From Eleginops maclovinus (taxonomy: Eukaryota; Chordata; Actinopteri; Perciformes; Eleginopidae), in the NCBI RefSeq assembly GCF_036324505.1, contig NC_086367.1, positions 19,022,578-19,086,577 of the forward strand: a stretch of DNA of 64,000 bases, given 5' to 3'. The notes below the pieces were generated by a model, which ran no database searches, was not told where the DNA came from, and worked only from the letters and a program-made list of their open reading frames with translations. Of the stretch, positions 24,061 through 36,429 are shown one piece after another. Every line of letters starts with the position of its first letter. The stretch's first letter is position 1. The translations under genes were made by a program, and so were the position numbers.

Positions 24061-25480
24061 ACACACATTTGAATTCATGCGTTCTTCTTATCCTGTGCTT
24101 TTGATGGAACTTCTGAAACAACGAAATACACATTTTAGTTGTTAAAGCCATAAACCAAACCAGTTTGACCCCCCCCCCCCCCACTGTTAACAATATGTTG
24201 TGTTTCACATGATTGTCATGCATTTTTTCATACAAGTAACTGGTAGTTACAGCTGTCAGATAGATGTGGCTGAGCAAGGAGCACAGCATTCCCTCGGAGT
24301 CGTAGTGAAGTATGAGTAGTGCAGCCGTGTAAATTGAATACATGTACTTCGTTACTTTCCACGACTGAGTGCAAGTCAGTCTGGAGGCACGTACTGTAGG
24401 CCTGTCAAAGTTTGGAGTGCAATTTCTCAAAAGCGAGTGGTGGTGCGTTTGTGTCTGAGTCGGTGGGTGGGTGCGGGTGATTTTTTTGGGGGGTGCTTGC
24501 ATCCATTCCCTGCTGGATGGTGAAAAGTGCAGCGCAGCAGAAATGCATTCCAAGGTGGGGGGAGAGCTGCATGGGTTCCACGACTATCAGGTTCTTTGGC
24601 TGGGCTGCGGGTTTGGCTCCATCGCAGCTTAATGGCAGGAAAAGAGGGGAGAGTGTATAGATGATTAGTAGTGAAGGGGCCAAACCAGAGAAAAATGTTT
24701 TAGCCCCAACCTTTTATTGTTTATAGATAAAACGCTTTGCCAAAGCCATTAAAAAGGCGAGCAAAGGGGAGAAAAATAACAGCATTGGACCATTAAGAAC
24801 AAAAACTGATTCACTTTCAGAAGAAAAAAGTGCCTGTTATGTGATGTTCAGTGTGTCTTTGCATGCTGATACATGTGTGTGTGTGTGTTTAATGCGTAGC
24901 TGTGGAGAAGCCTGCAGCAGGCCCTGTAGCCGGTCTGACTGCTAATGAACTTGGATCGGGGTCCGTGAGCGTTGGGGCTGAAAGGGCTCTTTCTCCCGCT
25001 CTGCCACAGCCACTCAGCTGTCACTAGCTGACCTACAGCTCTCTGATTATGTCACTGTCGCTTAGAAGGCTCCGCATTCATCCATCATTAGGCTACAAGT
25101 CTGCACACCCCAATCAAACGGCCCATTAAAACCTTCTACTGGTCCCTTTCAGTTTTTCCCCCGCTCGCAGCTGCTGCTCTGCACCAAGAAAAACCAGTGT
25201 GCCAAAATAATCCTATTTTTTAAATCTTATTCTTGGATCAAATAAAGATGAGGTGTAGAAATGTACATAGGAAGTGTTAAATATTGCTAAAACTTAAAGC
25301 TCAATGTCACATTTCTGCTCGCTCGTACACCAGAGATCAGCACGTTGCCATTGATTCCGTCAGAACATTTATTCACTACCATACTTTGTCTTCTACTCCA
25401 TCACCGTATAGAGGCACACATTGAACTGCGTTTACGAGACAGCTTTAATTGCTAGGGACTTTGCAGAATCAGATTCATCG
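24060..25480. other. Unique block between an inverted repeat pair
   Basis: The part from about 24700 to 25200 is repeat-free, with several ATTA/TAAT cores and GATTATGTCA/GTCAC motifs. It looks like a regulatory element, not coding DNA. The minus-strand open frames at 24059-24683 show no recognisable product. Confidence 0.4.
24169..24182. repeat. Poly-C run (14 bases)
   Basis: A homopolymer of 14 C residues between repeat debris and unique sequence. It has no evident role and is a likely site of sequencing length error. Confidence 0.9.
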
Positions 25481-25959
25481 CAAAGATAATTTGGCTAGTG
25501 GTTTCCAGTAATTTTTGGCTTGTGAACCCTTCAGCCAAGTTAACACTACACCATTTTCAAAGTGTTGAAATTGATTTACTGTTTACTCTACACAGCTTTC
25601 TGTCTTGTAATCGGAGGTCTTAAAGTCATTGTGGGTTTTCAAACTGCATCACTGACCGACAACATGGGGTCACACTCTCACCAGGCAGAATCTCCAATGA
25701 GTACATCTGGTCTCTAAACTACATTTTGTCACGAAGACGCTCGCGATAAAGTGACTCGGGTGCAGTCAGGGTTGGTGTTGGAACACACAGTTCACAAAAA
25801 AGATACTTTTACTATTTCCTGGTTGTAGATTAGTCACTATGTTGTTGTCGTTCATCCAAACAAGTGCTATACTGTAGATTATTAACCTATATTCATATAA
25901 AGACACAGCAAGATCAGGCTTTTGGTCAAAGTAAAACATTTTGTACTTCATGAATCATC

Positions 25960-26225
25960 TCACGACCTTCCCGATTTACTTTGTGAGTCTTTTGAAGGGG
26001 GCTCAACCCATAGTTTGGGAAACGCTGTACTATGCTAAGGATCTACAATAATAAAATGCTGCTGATGCATTAATACAACAAATGTAATAACCTAATAATG
26101 CAACATACATCAAAACATCAATCATAACAGTTATTTTGCTCCTAAAGATAAAGTTATCTTGAATACTTTAGTACATTCTAAAAGTATTACTCATTTACAT
26201 TTACTCAAGTAAGATTTAAAACCCA
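25960..26225 (-). repeat. Teleost TACTTAAGTAAAAGTA-type repeat, copy 2, inverted
   Basis: It reads in the opposite sense to copy 1: a CATAGTTTGGGAAACGC segment near 26010 comes first and the ACTCAAGTAAGA end near 26203 comes last. The copy is diverged and the boundaries are approximate. Older debris may extend left to about 25500. Confidence 0.45.
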
Positions 26226-29098
26226 GCGGAGTGTTTTGACAAGGTTGTGTCAGTTCTTGTTGTTTGAATTGGATCTTAATACCCTGCCCTGCATGCTGTG
26301 CGTGTTCGGCCTCCTGGATTCGGAGGAATCCATTGAACGGCGGTCGTCAGGAGCAACAGGCCTTCGGGAGGAGGAGGAGGAGGGGTCTGGTGTCCACCCG
26401 TCCACACCTCCTTCTCTCTGTCTCTGCCATCCTCCCCTCCCTCCTCTCACATGGGCTTTGCCTTTGGCTGAACGCTGGGATTCTTTCACAGAGGCTGGCG
26501 GTTGCCAAGAGAGAAAGAGCCCCAGAAAAGCTGGGCAAATGTATGTGGGTCACTGCGAGTCAGAAGGGGGCTTTTCATTCTCCTCTTCCCTCCTTTTTTC
26601 TTCTCCTTTTTGTTCCTTTGTTCTTTTCGGGCTCTTTGGCTCGCTCCTTGCACCCCAACGAGTGAAAAGTACTTTGATTTGTGTCAATCCCGTTCGTTTT
26701 TTCCCCCAACAGGCCGCTAAGACAAGGCCCAATAAGATATGGAGATGTGTCCTATTGACTTATTAACTTCTCTGTGAGTGCACACATCTCTGAGCCTCTC
26801 TTTGTGTGTTTGGCTTGTCTTCCTGACCCATGGACAAACAAAACGGCCCACGAGAAGGGGACGGACTCCACTAAAAAGGATCTGGAGCAGATGTTACGCT
26901 GGCCTCACTCTCACTTCCTTTTACCAGCTTTCCACTTCTTCTTTCCCTTCCTCTTTCTCGCTGATGGATGCTGAGTGGTTTGAGCTGTTTTTGTGGAAGC
27001 CGATTGGTCAGGCCGACTGCAGAGACGCGGGAAAGTAATCCAGTCTTTTGACACGCCGGGGACAGATCAGAAAGACAGCTTGTGCTGTTGGCTTTACATT
27101 AATGTGTCTCTGCCTGCCATATGCGCTCCCCCCCCCCCCTCTCTATCTGGCTGTCAACCACTATATTGGCTATTATCGTACAATCAGAAAAACAGCTCCC
27201 AGGGAGAGATGTATTTATATTGAAAGACTCAAAGGTTATATTGTCATATGTAAAATAGAGTTGTTGTTGGCAAAGAAATTCCCAGGCTCGGCCAACATAC
27301 AAAATACTTAGGACATAAAAGAAGAGAAATAGTGCAATATAAAATGGTGCAAGAGACAGCAATAGGTGTTGTTTCTGTAGAATATAAAGAGAATAAATCA
27401 GACGACAGTGCAAGTGAAATGCAGGAATAAGTAAATAAGGTAAAACTGAATATAAATGTCTGTACGAGAGAACAAATACTGCATGCTGTAATGATTTATA
27501 AATGTGTAGAATAAACACATGCTGAGCTCAGGTGATTGACAGTCTTACGGCCTGTAGAAAGTGTCCCTGAGTGTGGCCCGTGATGTTCATCAGTGCCACT
27601 TCAGTCAGAACTTTGAAAGCTCTTCCTGCCGTCACATCGACAGAAGTTTCAGGTTCTTGTTTTTTATGTGACATGTGTCCTCTCATTTTTTCGAGGCAGT
27701 GAAAGTGAGTTTGTGCACAGGAGTTCACCGCCTCAGTTCACTGTTTCACCCTCTTTGTGTCTGTAGGCTTCCCAAGGTCGAGAAAGACTTTTATCAATGG
27801 GGTTAAAAGTCTAGATATCCCAGATATCCACATCAGAGCGCTTGCTATTATTTCATTAGATTGATATCAGGTTGTGTGACACCACCCTCTTTCTCCCCCG
27901 TTCGCCCTTCTGCGGCAGAGTTTCTAATTTCAGCAAAGACAATGGCCTGTCTATCCCGTGGTACTAAGTAAATGTCAGGTACTGTCTACCCTCCTCCTCA
28001 TCTATTCACTGAAATGCTCTAGGGGCTGAGGGCTAGATATCCATCTACCAGGGTCTGTATGTGTGCTACATGGTATAACTCGAGTCAAGTCAGTGGATCA
28101 AGTTTCCCTACATGTATATGGTTTACAACAACTTACACAAGCTCAAGGGTGGATTTCAGATGTCTTTTATTGAATTTGATCAGTGTGTTTCATCTTGTGC
28201 GAGCTAAATAAGCAGGGATGTAGGCAGGAATTATGGAGGCTTTTACAGAGCCCATTGGTAAATTATCAGACAAAACCCTGCAATGAAATGATGAGCTTTA
28301 TGAGCCAGGCGAGCTACCCGAGCACCCCATGTACGCAAACCCGTTGCCATTTGCTGCATGAAGTCTGCTCTGTCTCGCCTTTTCCGCACTATCTGTAGTG
28401 TCCATCTATTCAGAGCGAAGAGGCCAGAAAGCTATCTTTTGAAATGAAAATATGAGCTCCAGGCTCTGACCTAAAAGTAAATGTTCACCTCAGTAGAGCT
28501 GAAATGATAGTGGAGTAGTAACTCAGTTCTTTTTACATTCCATCATTTCGTGCCACATCACTAATGGCTATTTGATTGAATTGTATTGTATAGTTTGCAG
28601 CACATCGCTATGAAAATCTACTAATTCATCTCCTGCACTAGCAATGTATAGTATTTACAGTATTACCACACGGGTATACCTTATGTCAGATCAAGACTGA
28701 CATTTCTCTTGCATTACAGCAGCTCAATTTGCCACATGATACAAGGAATCAGACATTTAACATTACATTACAATCACTGAAGACAATCTGTTCAATACCG
28801 TTTAACTCACATTTTACCTGGGAATCGACAAGTATAATCAGAAGGCGGATTCATGAGAGTTTCTCACAGGGTTGACCTACGATCTCTGAGCAGATTTTCA
28901 ATTGGTGGAGCAGTTTTGACTTTAAAATAGTAGACAAACACTTCTGTACTCGCTCTGAAAGACCTAAAGCGGCGTGGAAAGTACTCACTGTACCCGTCAT
29001 AATATTTCCATTTTTGTGAAATATAGTGCACTTATCGTTGAGAATACTACTTTGTGAATGGAAAACAAGATCGTGATGTGATCTTTTTGTACTTTCAG
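26226..29098. other. Noncoding stretch with pyrimidine-rich patches
   Basis: The long open frame at 26236-26766 (plus) runs over CCTCC and TTCTCC tracts. Its product is compositionally simple, with no domain. A short C run lies near 27129-27139. Unique sequence follows to 29.1 kb. I see no supported exon. Confidence 0.5.
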
Positions 29099-29183
29099 GT
29101 ACAGCCCAGCGGTCTATAAGTCCCGGATGGAAAAAGAAAATCCTTGTCATCATCTTCCTCCTCCTGCTCCCCCCCCAAAAAAG
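29099..29183 (+). other. Candidate small internal exon, unidentified
   Basis: The 85 bases lie between a TTTCAG acceptor (ending 29098, preceded by a T-rich run) and a GTCAGT donor at 29184. With one base completing an upstream codon, the frame is open throughout and reads 28 residues: a Tyr/Ser/Lys start, a Met at 29129 inside the sequence KSRMEKENPC, then a short polyproline stretch and two Lys. A second frame is also open, which weakens the case. I cannot match it to a protein. It could be a second exon of the transcript suggested at 4879-5008, or chance. Confidence 0.25.
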
Positions 29184-30893
29184 GTCAGTTAAATGAAAGA
29201 GACGTGGCTCTAATATAGATCGGGGTTTGTTTCTCCTGGAGGGACTGACGGCATGTGTTATGTTATATCATTAGGATAATAATTCCTCCGATATAAGACA
29301 CCTCTGGCACTCTTCAGCCCTTTCATATGCCCCCCCTCTCTGGACATCTGGCAGACATACGCCTCGGGCTCATGGTGAAGGGAGGATGTGGGGGCAGGGA
29401 TCGATTCCATAACTCTATGGACTCAAAATGTCAGTGTAGTGAGAAATATGGCTCGTTCAGGTGTGAGGGTATTTGTGCCATTTTGTCTGGAGCTTATAAC
29501 TTGTTTCTTAGCCAGAACTTTTTCCTCCGTAACACTATGAGGGGGAACAAAACAATAAAACTCCAGTCACCTGATTTCCTGCCTCTCATGTGAGCTTTTT
29601 CATACTCACTTCCTGCTCGGCTGGTTTCCACTAGATATTTCTAGAAGCCCTGTCTTAGTGGTGATGACAACAGCATGTGTGCCGCAAAGTAGTTTCATGC
29701 TTCAGTGTGATACGAACAATAGGTCATACGTATTGTGACTGACTTGTTTATGGAGTCCTCCGATGCCTAATTGGTATCAGACATCATCCGGGGGTCTGCT
29801 TGCAAGGATATAGAGACAAAGGAGGGTGGGGGGTGGAGGAGTTATGAAAGAGATATGGGATTAGGAATTCCTGCATGATTTATCAGATGACAGAAATGTT
29901 ATTGAAAGCACCAGGAGGAAACTTAGAGAGCCACATCACACGCAAAATATGGAACAGCGAAGAGAAGTTTTAGATATCAGAGGAATGATTATCTCCCCAG
30001 CTATAGTAAAATGCAGAAACAGCCATACTTTATCACAACTGTGCATTATCTTATCCTTCCTCTCAGCATCCCTCTGTGGCCCTGGCAGGAAGCTGGGCCA
30101 CCTCCACTGGAGCTCGATTCACATCCCCGGTTATTTTCTTTCCAGTGCTAGTGTCCAGGGAGAGCTTTGCGAATGACCTAGTTTTATCAAGACTCAATAG
30201 GGGAACGCGGTGCCAGACAGGTGCGGGGACAGGACACGGCACATAGCGTGAGAGTGGAGAATCCCTCAGTTTCCAGAACCTTTAAAATGAAATAAAAGTA
30301 CTCTACCATACTGTAAAATACTCCTCTCAAAGGTAAAGCCATGCATCAAGAATGTGATGAGTATTGAAAGGGAAAGCACTCAATGCCCGAAAATGCTCCC
30401 TTTGAGGGTTGGGGCACACATGTACAGTAGCGGGAAATAAAGAATTTCAAATAAAGGCAAATTTGTACTTAAGTTCAGGACTGTACATTTATTTGGTAAC
30501 GTTCCAGCACTGTGTGCGTCTCAGCACGTGATTTGGAAGTGTGGTGGTAACCAGAGATCGATAAATAAAGAAATTCACGAACAAATTCATGTTTGATCGT
30601 TACTCCCAGCATTTAAAGCCTTGTTAAGCCAACAGCTCTAGATTTCCGGCTCTGTATCAAGCCCTTTGACAGATAAATTAGAAGTTTATGGTGCATATAA
30701 ACTAGGGGGGAAAAACGAGATCTGCGGATCATAGCGGGGTCTATTTTGGTCGTTTTGGTATTTTAATGTTACCATTCTCATCAGTGATGTTCTGTTTAAT
30801 GCTGCAGGCTACACAGCAACCTACCTCATGGAAAATGTGCATCATTACCACACTCGGCACAACAAACATGCCGGCGCACAAGGACACACATTC

Positions 30894-30900
<7 letters not shown>

Positions 30901-30929
<29 letters not shown>
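30901..30929. repeat. Short CA microsatellite
   Basis: About 14 CA units, interrupted at the right by CGCAGG. Open frames across it encode Thr-His or Val-Cys runs and are artefacts. Confidence 0.95.
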
Positions 30930-30932
<3 letters not shown>

Positions 30933-31079
30933 GGATCCGTTAGTCGAGCCTGACATAAAATAGCAACTTTGTTCAATGCTAGCATACCATTTTTCAAATG
31001 TCTGATCCATCACTTCCTGTTTTAGTAAGAGTGGAGGCGATGGGTGCTGGGGGTGAGGCGGGGAGGCGGGCGTTTTTTC

Positions 31080-31240
31080 TGGGCAGCTCCGTCTAATGAG
31101 CAACTCTTTCACCAAACCAGACAGTTTATGGGGTGGCTGCCAGCCTCATTAAGAGCAGCTCTTAATTGCCCTTTTCTAGCCAAAACCCAAAAGCTGAAAC
31201 ATCTGCTGGCCCATGAACCCTGCTCCTCCTCCCCTGTACC
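31080..31240. promoter_or_regulatory. Enhancer-like unique block
   Basis: Balanced, repeat-free sequence with several TAAT/ATTA cores and an imperfect GAGCAGCTC palindrome near 31153. It looks more constrained than its AT-rich flanks. Conservation was not tested. Confidence 0.25.
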
Positions 31241-32094
31241 CTCTTCCGCCCTTCATTCTGCTATGGCACTTGTTGATCGCTCGCTACCAACACCGCTGAC
31301 TTCCATAACAACAACAGCATTTAGGCAGCAAGTCCCCCTACAGAGCTGAACAATACACTTACAGTGCCCCATTCTGCGGTATATAACGTGTGCAGCAGGA
31401 TAGCCATTTAAAAACAAGACGTTAAATAATAAAAACAATAATGTATGACCAATTAAAAAATGAAGTTTTGATTATTCTACTTTAATGGAATTATATTCTG
31501 CTGTTGGGAAACAAACAGTTCTATATCACTGTTATGTTCACATATATTTAGTGACCTTTTTATTATGTATACATCTACGCTCTAATGCAGTCCCAAACAA
31601 CAGTTCTGCCATAAAATGTAGCTTCAGAAAATCACATATCAGTATAGGTAATGGTAATACTTAACATAAATATGTGTATTCAACTATATTTGCTTATTCT
31701 TGATGTAGTAGTTAAAGTAGGAGTTGACCTGGACTGCATCCAGTCCTTACTTTTACTTGGTGTTAACATACATGAGGGTTTCTGAGAATTGGAAACACCT
31801 CTAAATACAATGCAGTCCACTCCAACCACACCAATAACTATGACCTCAGTGCTAAAGTATACTCCTGAATAAACACCTATATGACAGTAAAACTGAATAT
31901 TATAGTTACCATAAAAGCAGACTTTATAGCAGAACTGTTGTATTGGGTTGCATTAGACTGTACAGGTGTACCAAATAAAAGTGTTTCTCGCCAAAATTGC
32001 GTTTCCCGCGGGCATAATAAAGCTCATGAATGCATTGCTACATTTCATGATGTGTTTTCGTCACCAACTTTGTCAAAAAGCTCAAATAAATCCA

Positions 32095-32235
32095 CTGTAC
32101 ACAAAGTCAGACACTAGCTGGTGAACACAGTGGACAATTTAGAAGCTAAAAAGCCAGACGTTCCACTGAGGGATCGGTGGAGCCCGAAATAAGGTTGAAT
32201 GTGATCTAATGTTCACCAGGGGGACACAAACCCGA
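32095..32235 (+). repeat. Teleost interspersed repeat fragment (GCTAAAAAGCCAGA type), copy 1
   Basis: It carries CTGGTGAACACAGTGGACAA near 32118, AGCTAAAAAGCCAGA near 32143 and a GGTGGAGCC segment near 32174. The same ordered features appear in diverged form at about 52135-52270. The family is dispersed in teleosts. I cannot name it. Confidence 0.45.
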
Positions 32236-34555
32236 TCCATGAATGATTATGTTGCTTTTTGTTGGCTAATTGTGTACTAACTAGGCATTTTCTGTTGCTA
32301 ACACGTTAGCCTAAACAACTTTTTAAGCTAATAAAATGTCTGAGTTGTGTAAGCTTTCTGTCCTTCCCCCAACGATGACAAAAAAGAATAAATGCATGTT
32401 TGAACTCTGTCTGAATGTGGCCTGCACCTCTGCGATGTTTAGTTTTCTGAGAAGTACAGGCTGTACTGCGCTAGCACAAAATACAATCTGTATTTAGAGG
32501 AAGAAAAAAGAGTAAAGTTTCAAGTAATTCTTTGTCTTATGTGAAAAATGTTGTAAGATAAATAGCGTAACACAAATAGAAGCGATGATTCTGATCTATG
32601 GCACCATGAACTCACGTAGCCATGGTTACTCATATTTTCCTGTATCTGAGCTGAGTGGGAGGCTGTGGGAGGTTTAGCTTGTTGATAAGTGTCCCAGATA
32701 GAGAGATCACTAGACTGCCAAAGGAGACTGATAAGACAGTTCCTCATTGTCCGGTGCCCAAGGTCAGTAATTCCCTGTGTGTGACAGGAACGTTGATAAT
32801 GAGTCACTGTGCGGTCAGAGCGGCCTTCCTTCCTCTTGCGCGAGATACACAAGAGAAAAGAAAAAGAAAGGGTTTCCAGCAGACCATGATCCCTGTTAAA
32901 TAAAGCAGAGACAGTCATGATTAAATTTGTGCAGCGGCTGAAACTTCAGGGTCATAATTAACAGGAGTAGGGACTTTTGAAACGTTATTAGTTACAAGGC
33001 TCCTTCATAGCAGTGGTCTGCTTTTGGTCTGACCCTTTTTTAACAATCATTCAATGGTGAACCCAATGTACAAAACAGGAACCACAACAGAAAAGGTTTG
33101 AAATCAGTCCCAAACTGTCCCTATTTCAAACACTCAATTCTTCACTTTTTTATTGTATTGTATACGTTGGATTCAGACTGAGAGTCTATGTTAAATGAGC
33201 TATATGGGAAAGCTCGACAATATATCATCTTTTGAAATCATTAAATGTTTGTGTTCTCTCCCACTGGAGCAGTGATGTTACTGAACGAGTAGGTACCTCA
33301 GTTTGCTGGAAAACAACCTTTAAATGCTTTTTCATTTTTGACCTCCTATCAGTGTTTTCCCGCTTTTGAACAAGCAGTCGAGCATAAAAACATACAGCTG
33401 GGAACATGGTTACCCGGCCCTGTGACAGGTTTGTTTGTGGGGCCTACATGTCACAACAGCGTGTCCTGCTCCCTGTCTCAGCCGTGTTGTGTTTGGGTGT
33501 GCGTTTCCCATTCATGACCTGGCTGGGAGAGATGAGACAGGAGGGGAAGTGTGGGAGTGGGTCTGGGTCTGGGAGAGCGTGTGCGGCGGAGGTTTTTGCA
33601 ACTTTGGCAGGCTGTGGACAGCTGGACCATCGGTTCGAGTTTCTCCTCACAGTGAGGCTGAAATTTCAACCCTTGAAAATCGAGGGTAATAAACGATTGG
33701 GGCTCTCAAAACAACCTCTCCGTGTGGTTTCTTTTCCCGCCCTTCCTTATTTTTCCTGTCCCGGTGCCTTCGCCCCGGCCTCTGCTCGGCTCCGACGGGC
33801 GCTGGTATGATAGCAAATATGATTATGTCAAAATATTTGACTCCAAACACAGTCGAACGGTAAAAAATCCCTCCGCAGCATTAGTATTATGTTGAATCAG
33901 CAGGGATCACAGCTGTTCTGGGCACAGCGCAGTTCACGTGGTTAGGATTATTCCCTGACCACAGAGGCTGTGTTCTTCCTGATCTGAAGTCAGCCATCCC
34001 AAAGTGTTTTTCAAAGCTTTTGGGGAAGTGAGAAGTGCTGATGAGACAGTTGTGTGTAGCAGCGCTGGTGCAACTGAAGTGAGTAACAGGATGAAGCAAG
34101 GCTCTGGCATGGCCTAGGACATGACTGGGGAAGTGGGAGCAGTTTTGAGATGCATCTCAGTTTGAATCATATTGACAGTTCATACGGTCATTAAGTCACT
34201 CCACTTATAGACAGTTTACTTTGTGTGTTTTGTCACCATATAGCAACCGCCCGTTTTCAACATACCATGATGACTCCTTTGTTATGATAAAAGCTGTAAA
34301 AGAGACTGTCAAGAAGCCTGCATGCTTCCCATCAGTACCCAGATGGTACGTGTATGTCTTCACATTAGCATGACTCCGCATCCAGACGTTAGTCAGGACT
34401 CAGGTTCCGGTTTTTGTTGATTCTGCTGCAGTCTTTCAAGGACAGCTAAAGACGTGTCCTTCAACATTAGAGCTTTAGTTGGTGCTGAAAAGTCTAGTTC
34501 TGTTAGCGAACTGGGAAAGTGTAAAAGACATTTCAACACTTTTTAACAGTTAAAG
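32236..34555. other. Noncoding stretch
   Basis: No supported exon. The open frame at 33406-33810 (plus) has no recognisable domain and runs across a GGGTCTGGGTCT microrepeat. A lone tRNA B-box-like GGTTCGAG at 33632-33639 lacks an A box. Confidence 0.5.
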
Positions 34556-34984
34556 CTGGAGTGAGTAATCTGGAGAAGCATTGTTGATTTTAAATTTGAC
34601 AGCACCCAAACAGGCGTACTGTCGGTTTCACTCCCAGTGCCTTTCTCTTTATACATCCATGGCATTTCCCCTGTCCTATGCGCAAGCATTATGGCTCCCT
34701 GTTGCTGATTGGCTAAAATATTTCTTCCATTTAGAGAGCCAGGGCTGTTTATGAATACTGTGTTGTTTTGGATCGCACACAGCTTGGACAGCTAGCGTAT
34801 TGTGAGGACAACCACTACATTTGACAAAAAGTGTTTTGGATGACTATTGCTTTCTCCAACCTTTTTTAATTAAATGGAGGATAATTATCGGATAATGCAA
34901 TAATATATATTAGATTAAAACAAGACGAAAGGGCAAGTTTCTAATGAAACAACAGTGCTTTGATTCAAAACAATAATAGAACAT

Positions 34985-35245
34985 TTTTGGGAAATTCGTA
35001 ACTTCTCCTAAGAGTTGCGTGGCAACCACACGTACTGACACTCCAGGAAGTCACGGCATCCAAACTGTACTCCTCCCTAAACCACAAAATGTTTTCTGTT
35101 TACATAAGGATTAGCCATCATTAATAATGTGATTATATTAAAGAGCTTAAAATGTGTTGGTGTGTGTTGTGTCTGATCCAAGCTAGCTGTTTCCCCTGCT
35201 TCCAGTCTTTGTGCTATGCTAAGCTAAGCTAATCACTTTTTAGTC
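34985..35245 (-). repeat. Teleost TTAGCTTAGCATAAAG-family repeat, inverted copy
   Basis: Reading right to left it contains GATTAGCTTAGCTTAGCATA (near 35234), GGAAGCAGGGGAAACAGCTA and, further on, GTGACTTCCTGGAGTGTC and GGTTGCCACGC. This order is the same as in the plus copies at 41625 and 61940. It is diverged. Confidence 0.55.
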
Positions 35246-36040
35246 AAATTTTGGGCGTGGACTCAATCTTCCAACCTAATTCTAAGAAAACAACTTGACG
35301 TATTTCCTGAAATGTTGTATTCAAAGGAGCCTAAATGTTGTTGTATGTGCCATGTGACTCACGCTCCAGTGTCCTCACTGTGAAAAACGGCACATCCCTC
35401 AGTGAGAGCGTACAACTGAAATGGCTCTTAACCCCGCTGCTGCAGATGTAAGGTGTACAAAACGGCCCCGGTGAACGAGGCAGGAGCAGTCAATCAGTGG
35501 AGCAGAGGTTTCACAGCCCAGCTGTCAGAAAGCTGAGCTTACCTCTCTCCTTACTCAGCGGAGCAGAAAAAAGCACACACTCTTGTCTCTTCATTTCCTC
35601 GCTCTTTCTTTTCCCTCCACCTCCTTCCCCCCGCTCCCTCTGTGATGAATGGAAGGTATGAATTCTCCGCGGCCTCCCCGGGTTTCTTTCTGAGGCCCTC
35701 AGCAGCTGAACAAACAACACGCTCCCGACTTAAAGGCACAATCAGGAATTTATTTGAACCATGTACATTTGGGTTATATTTGTGTATGGCCCTGAAGCGC
35801 TCAAGAAGGAACATGGAAACTAAGATTTTTGTAGAGATGTCATAACTCAAGCCTTCATTTTTTTCCCTCTGTAACTGTAAACAAACCTTTTCAGGCTCAG
35901 ACGAAGCGGCTCATTTATCAAAAGTCTGTTAATGAATTTTAATGAATGCAAAACCTAAATAAATCACTGCATAAACAAAGTCAGTAATGGGAAAAACGTC
36001 TCTCTGCTCCGTCTCTGAAACATGTGGGACCAGACTCAGA
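35246..36040. other. Noncoding stretch
   Basis: Unique sequence with a pyrimidine-rich patch (35570-35640). The open frames on either strand (35511-35850) are compositionally simple. No gene is recognised. Confidence 0.5.
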
Positions 36041-36080
36041 GAGGTGGTGGTGGAGGTGGTGGTGGTGGTGGTGGTGGAGG
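36041..36080. repeat. GGT trinucleotide microsatellite
   Basis: A GGT/GGA array of about 13 units. Overlapping frames read poly-Gly, poly-Val or poly-Thr and are artefacts. The G-rich strand could form quadruplex structures. Confidence 0.92.
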
Positions 36081-36429
36081 AGATGGAGTTTTGTTGGTCA
36101 GGTCTGGAGGGGTGGTCCTGGTCAGGAGTCAGACCCAGCTGTTGTGGCCTTCTTATCCATTCCACAGCACCAGAGGTTGTGGTGGAGGCTTGGATGAGTT
36201 AGAGAGAGTCTGTATGACAGGGGTGGGGGGTGGAAAGGGAGATGGATGAGGATGATGAGAAGCAGATGGAGGGTGTGTTTTTTATATATTTTTTTTCTTG
36301 CTATCTGCCTGTGACGCAGGTTCAGCACTCCAGGTGCATTGTGGGTAACTCGTATGAATACATGCCCAGCTTCTTGTGGCCCCGATTGGATCTGAGGATG
36401 GGCTGCGGCGGTGCAGCTGTATGCAGATC

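Larger units (their letters stand above)
29184..32090. other. Noncoding stretch including a CA array and a unique block
   Basis: The stretch contains a short CA array at 30901-30929 and a repeat-free block at about 31080-31240 with CATTAAGAGC and CTTAATTGCC motifs, typical of homeodomain-bound elements. The open frames here lack recognisable products. Confidence 0.5.

Noticed and set aside
26236..26766. 176-codon plus-strand frame
   Set aside because: Runs over GGAGGAGG and CT-rich low-complexity DNA; no domain, no splice context, several overlapping frames equally open.
33632..33639. tRNA B-box-like GGTTCGAG
   Set aside because: No A box at the right distance and no cloverleaf-forming arms could be drawn.
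33406..33810. 134-codon plus-strand frame
   Set aside because: No recognisable motif. It crosses a GGGTCT microrepeat, and four overlapping frames on both strands are also open, as expected of GC-rich DNA.
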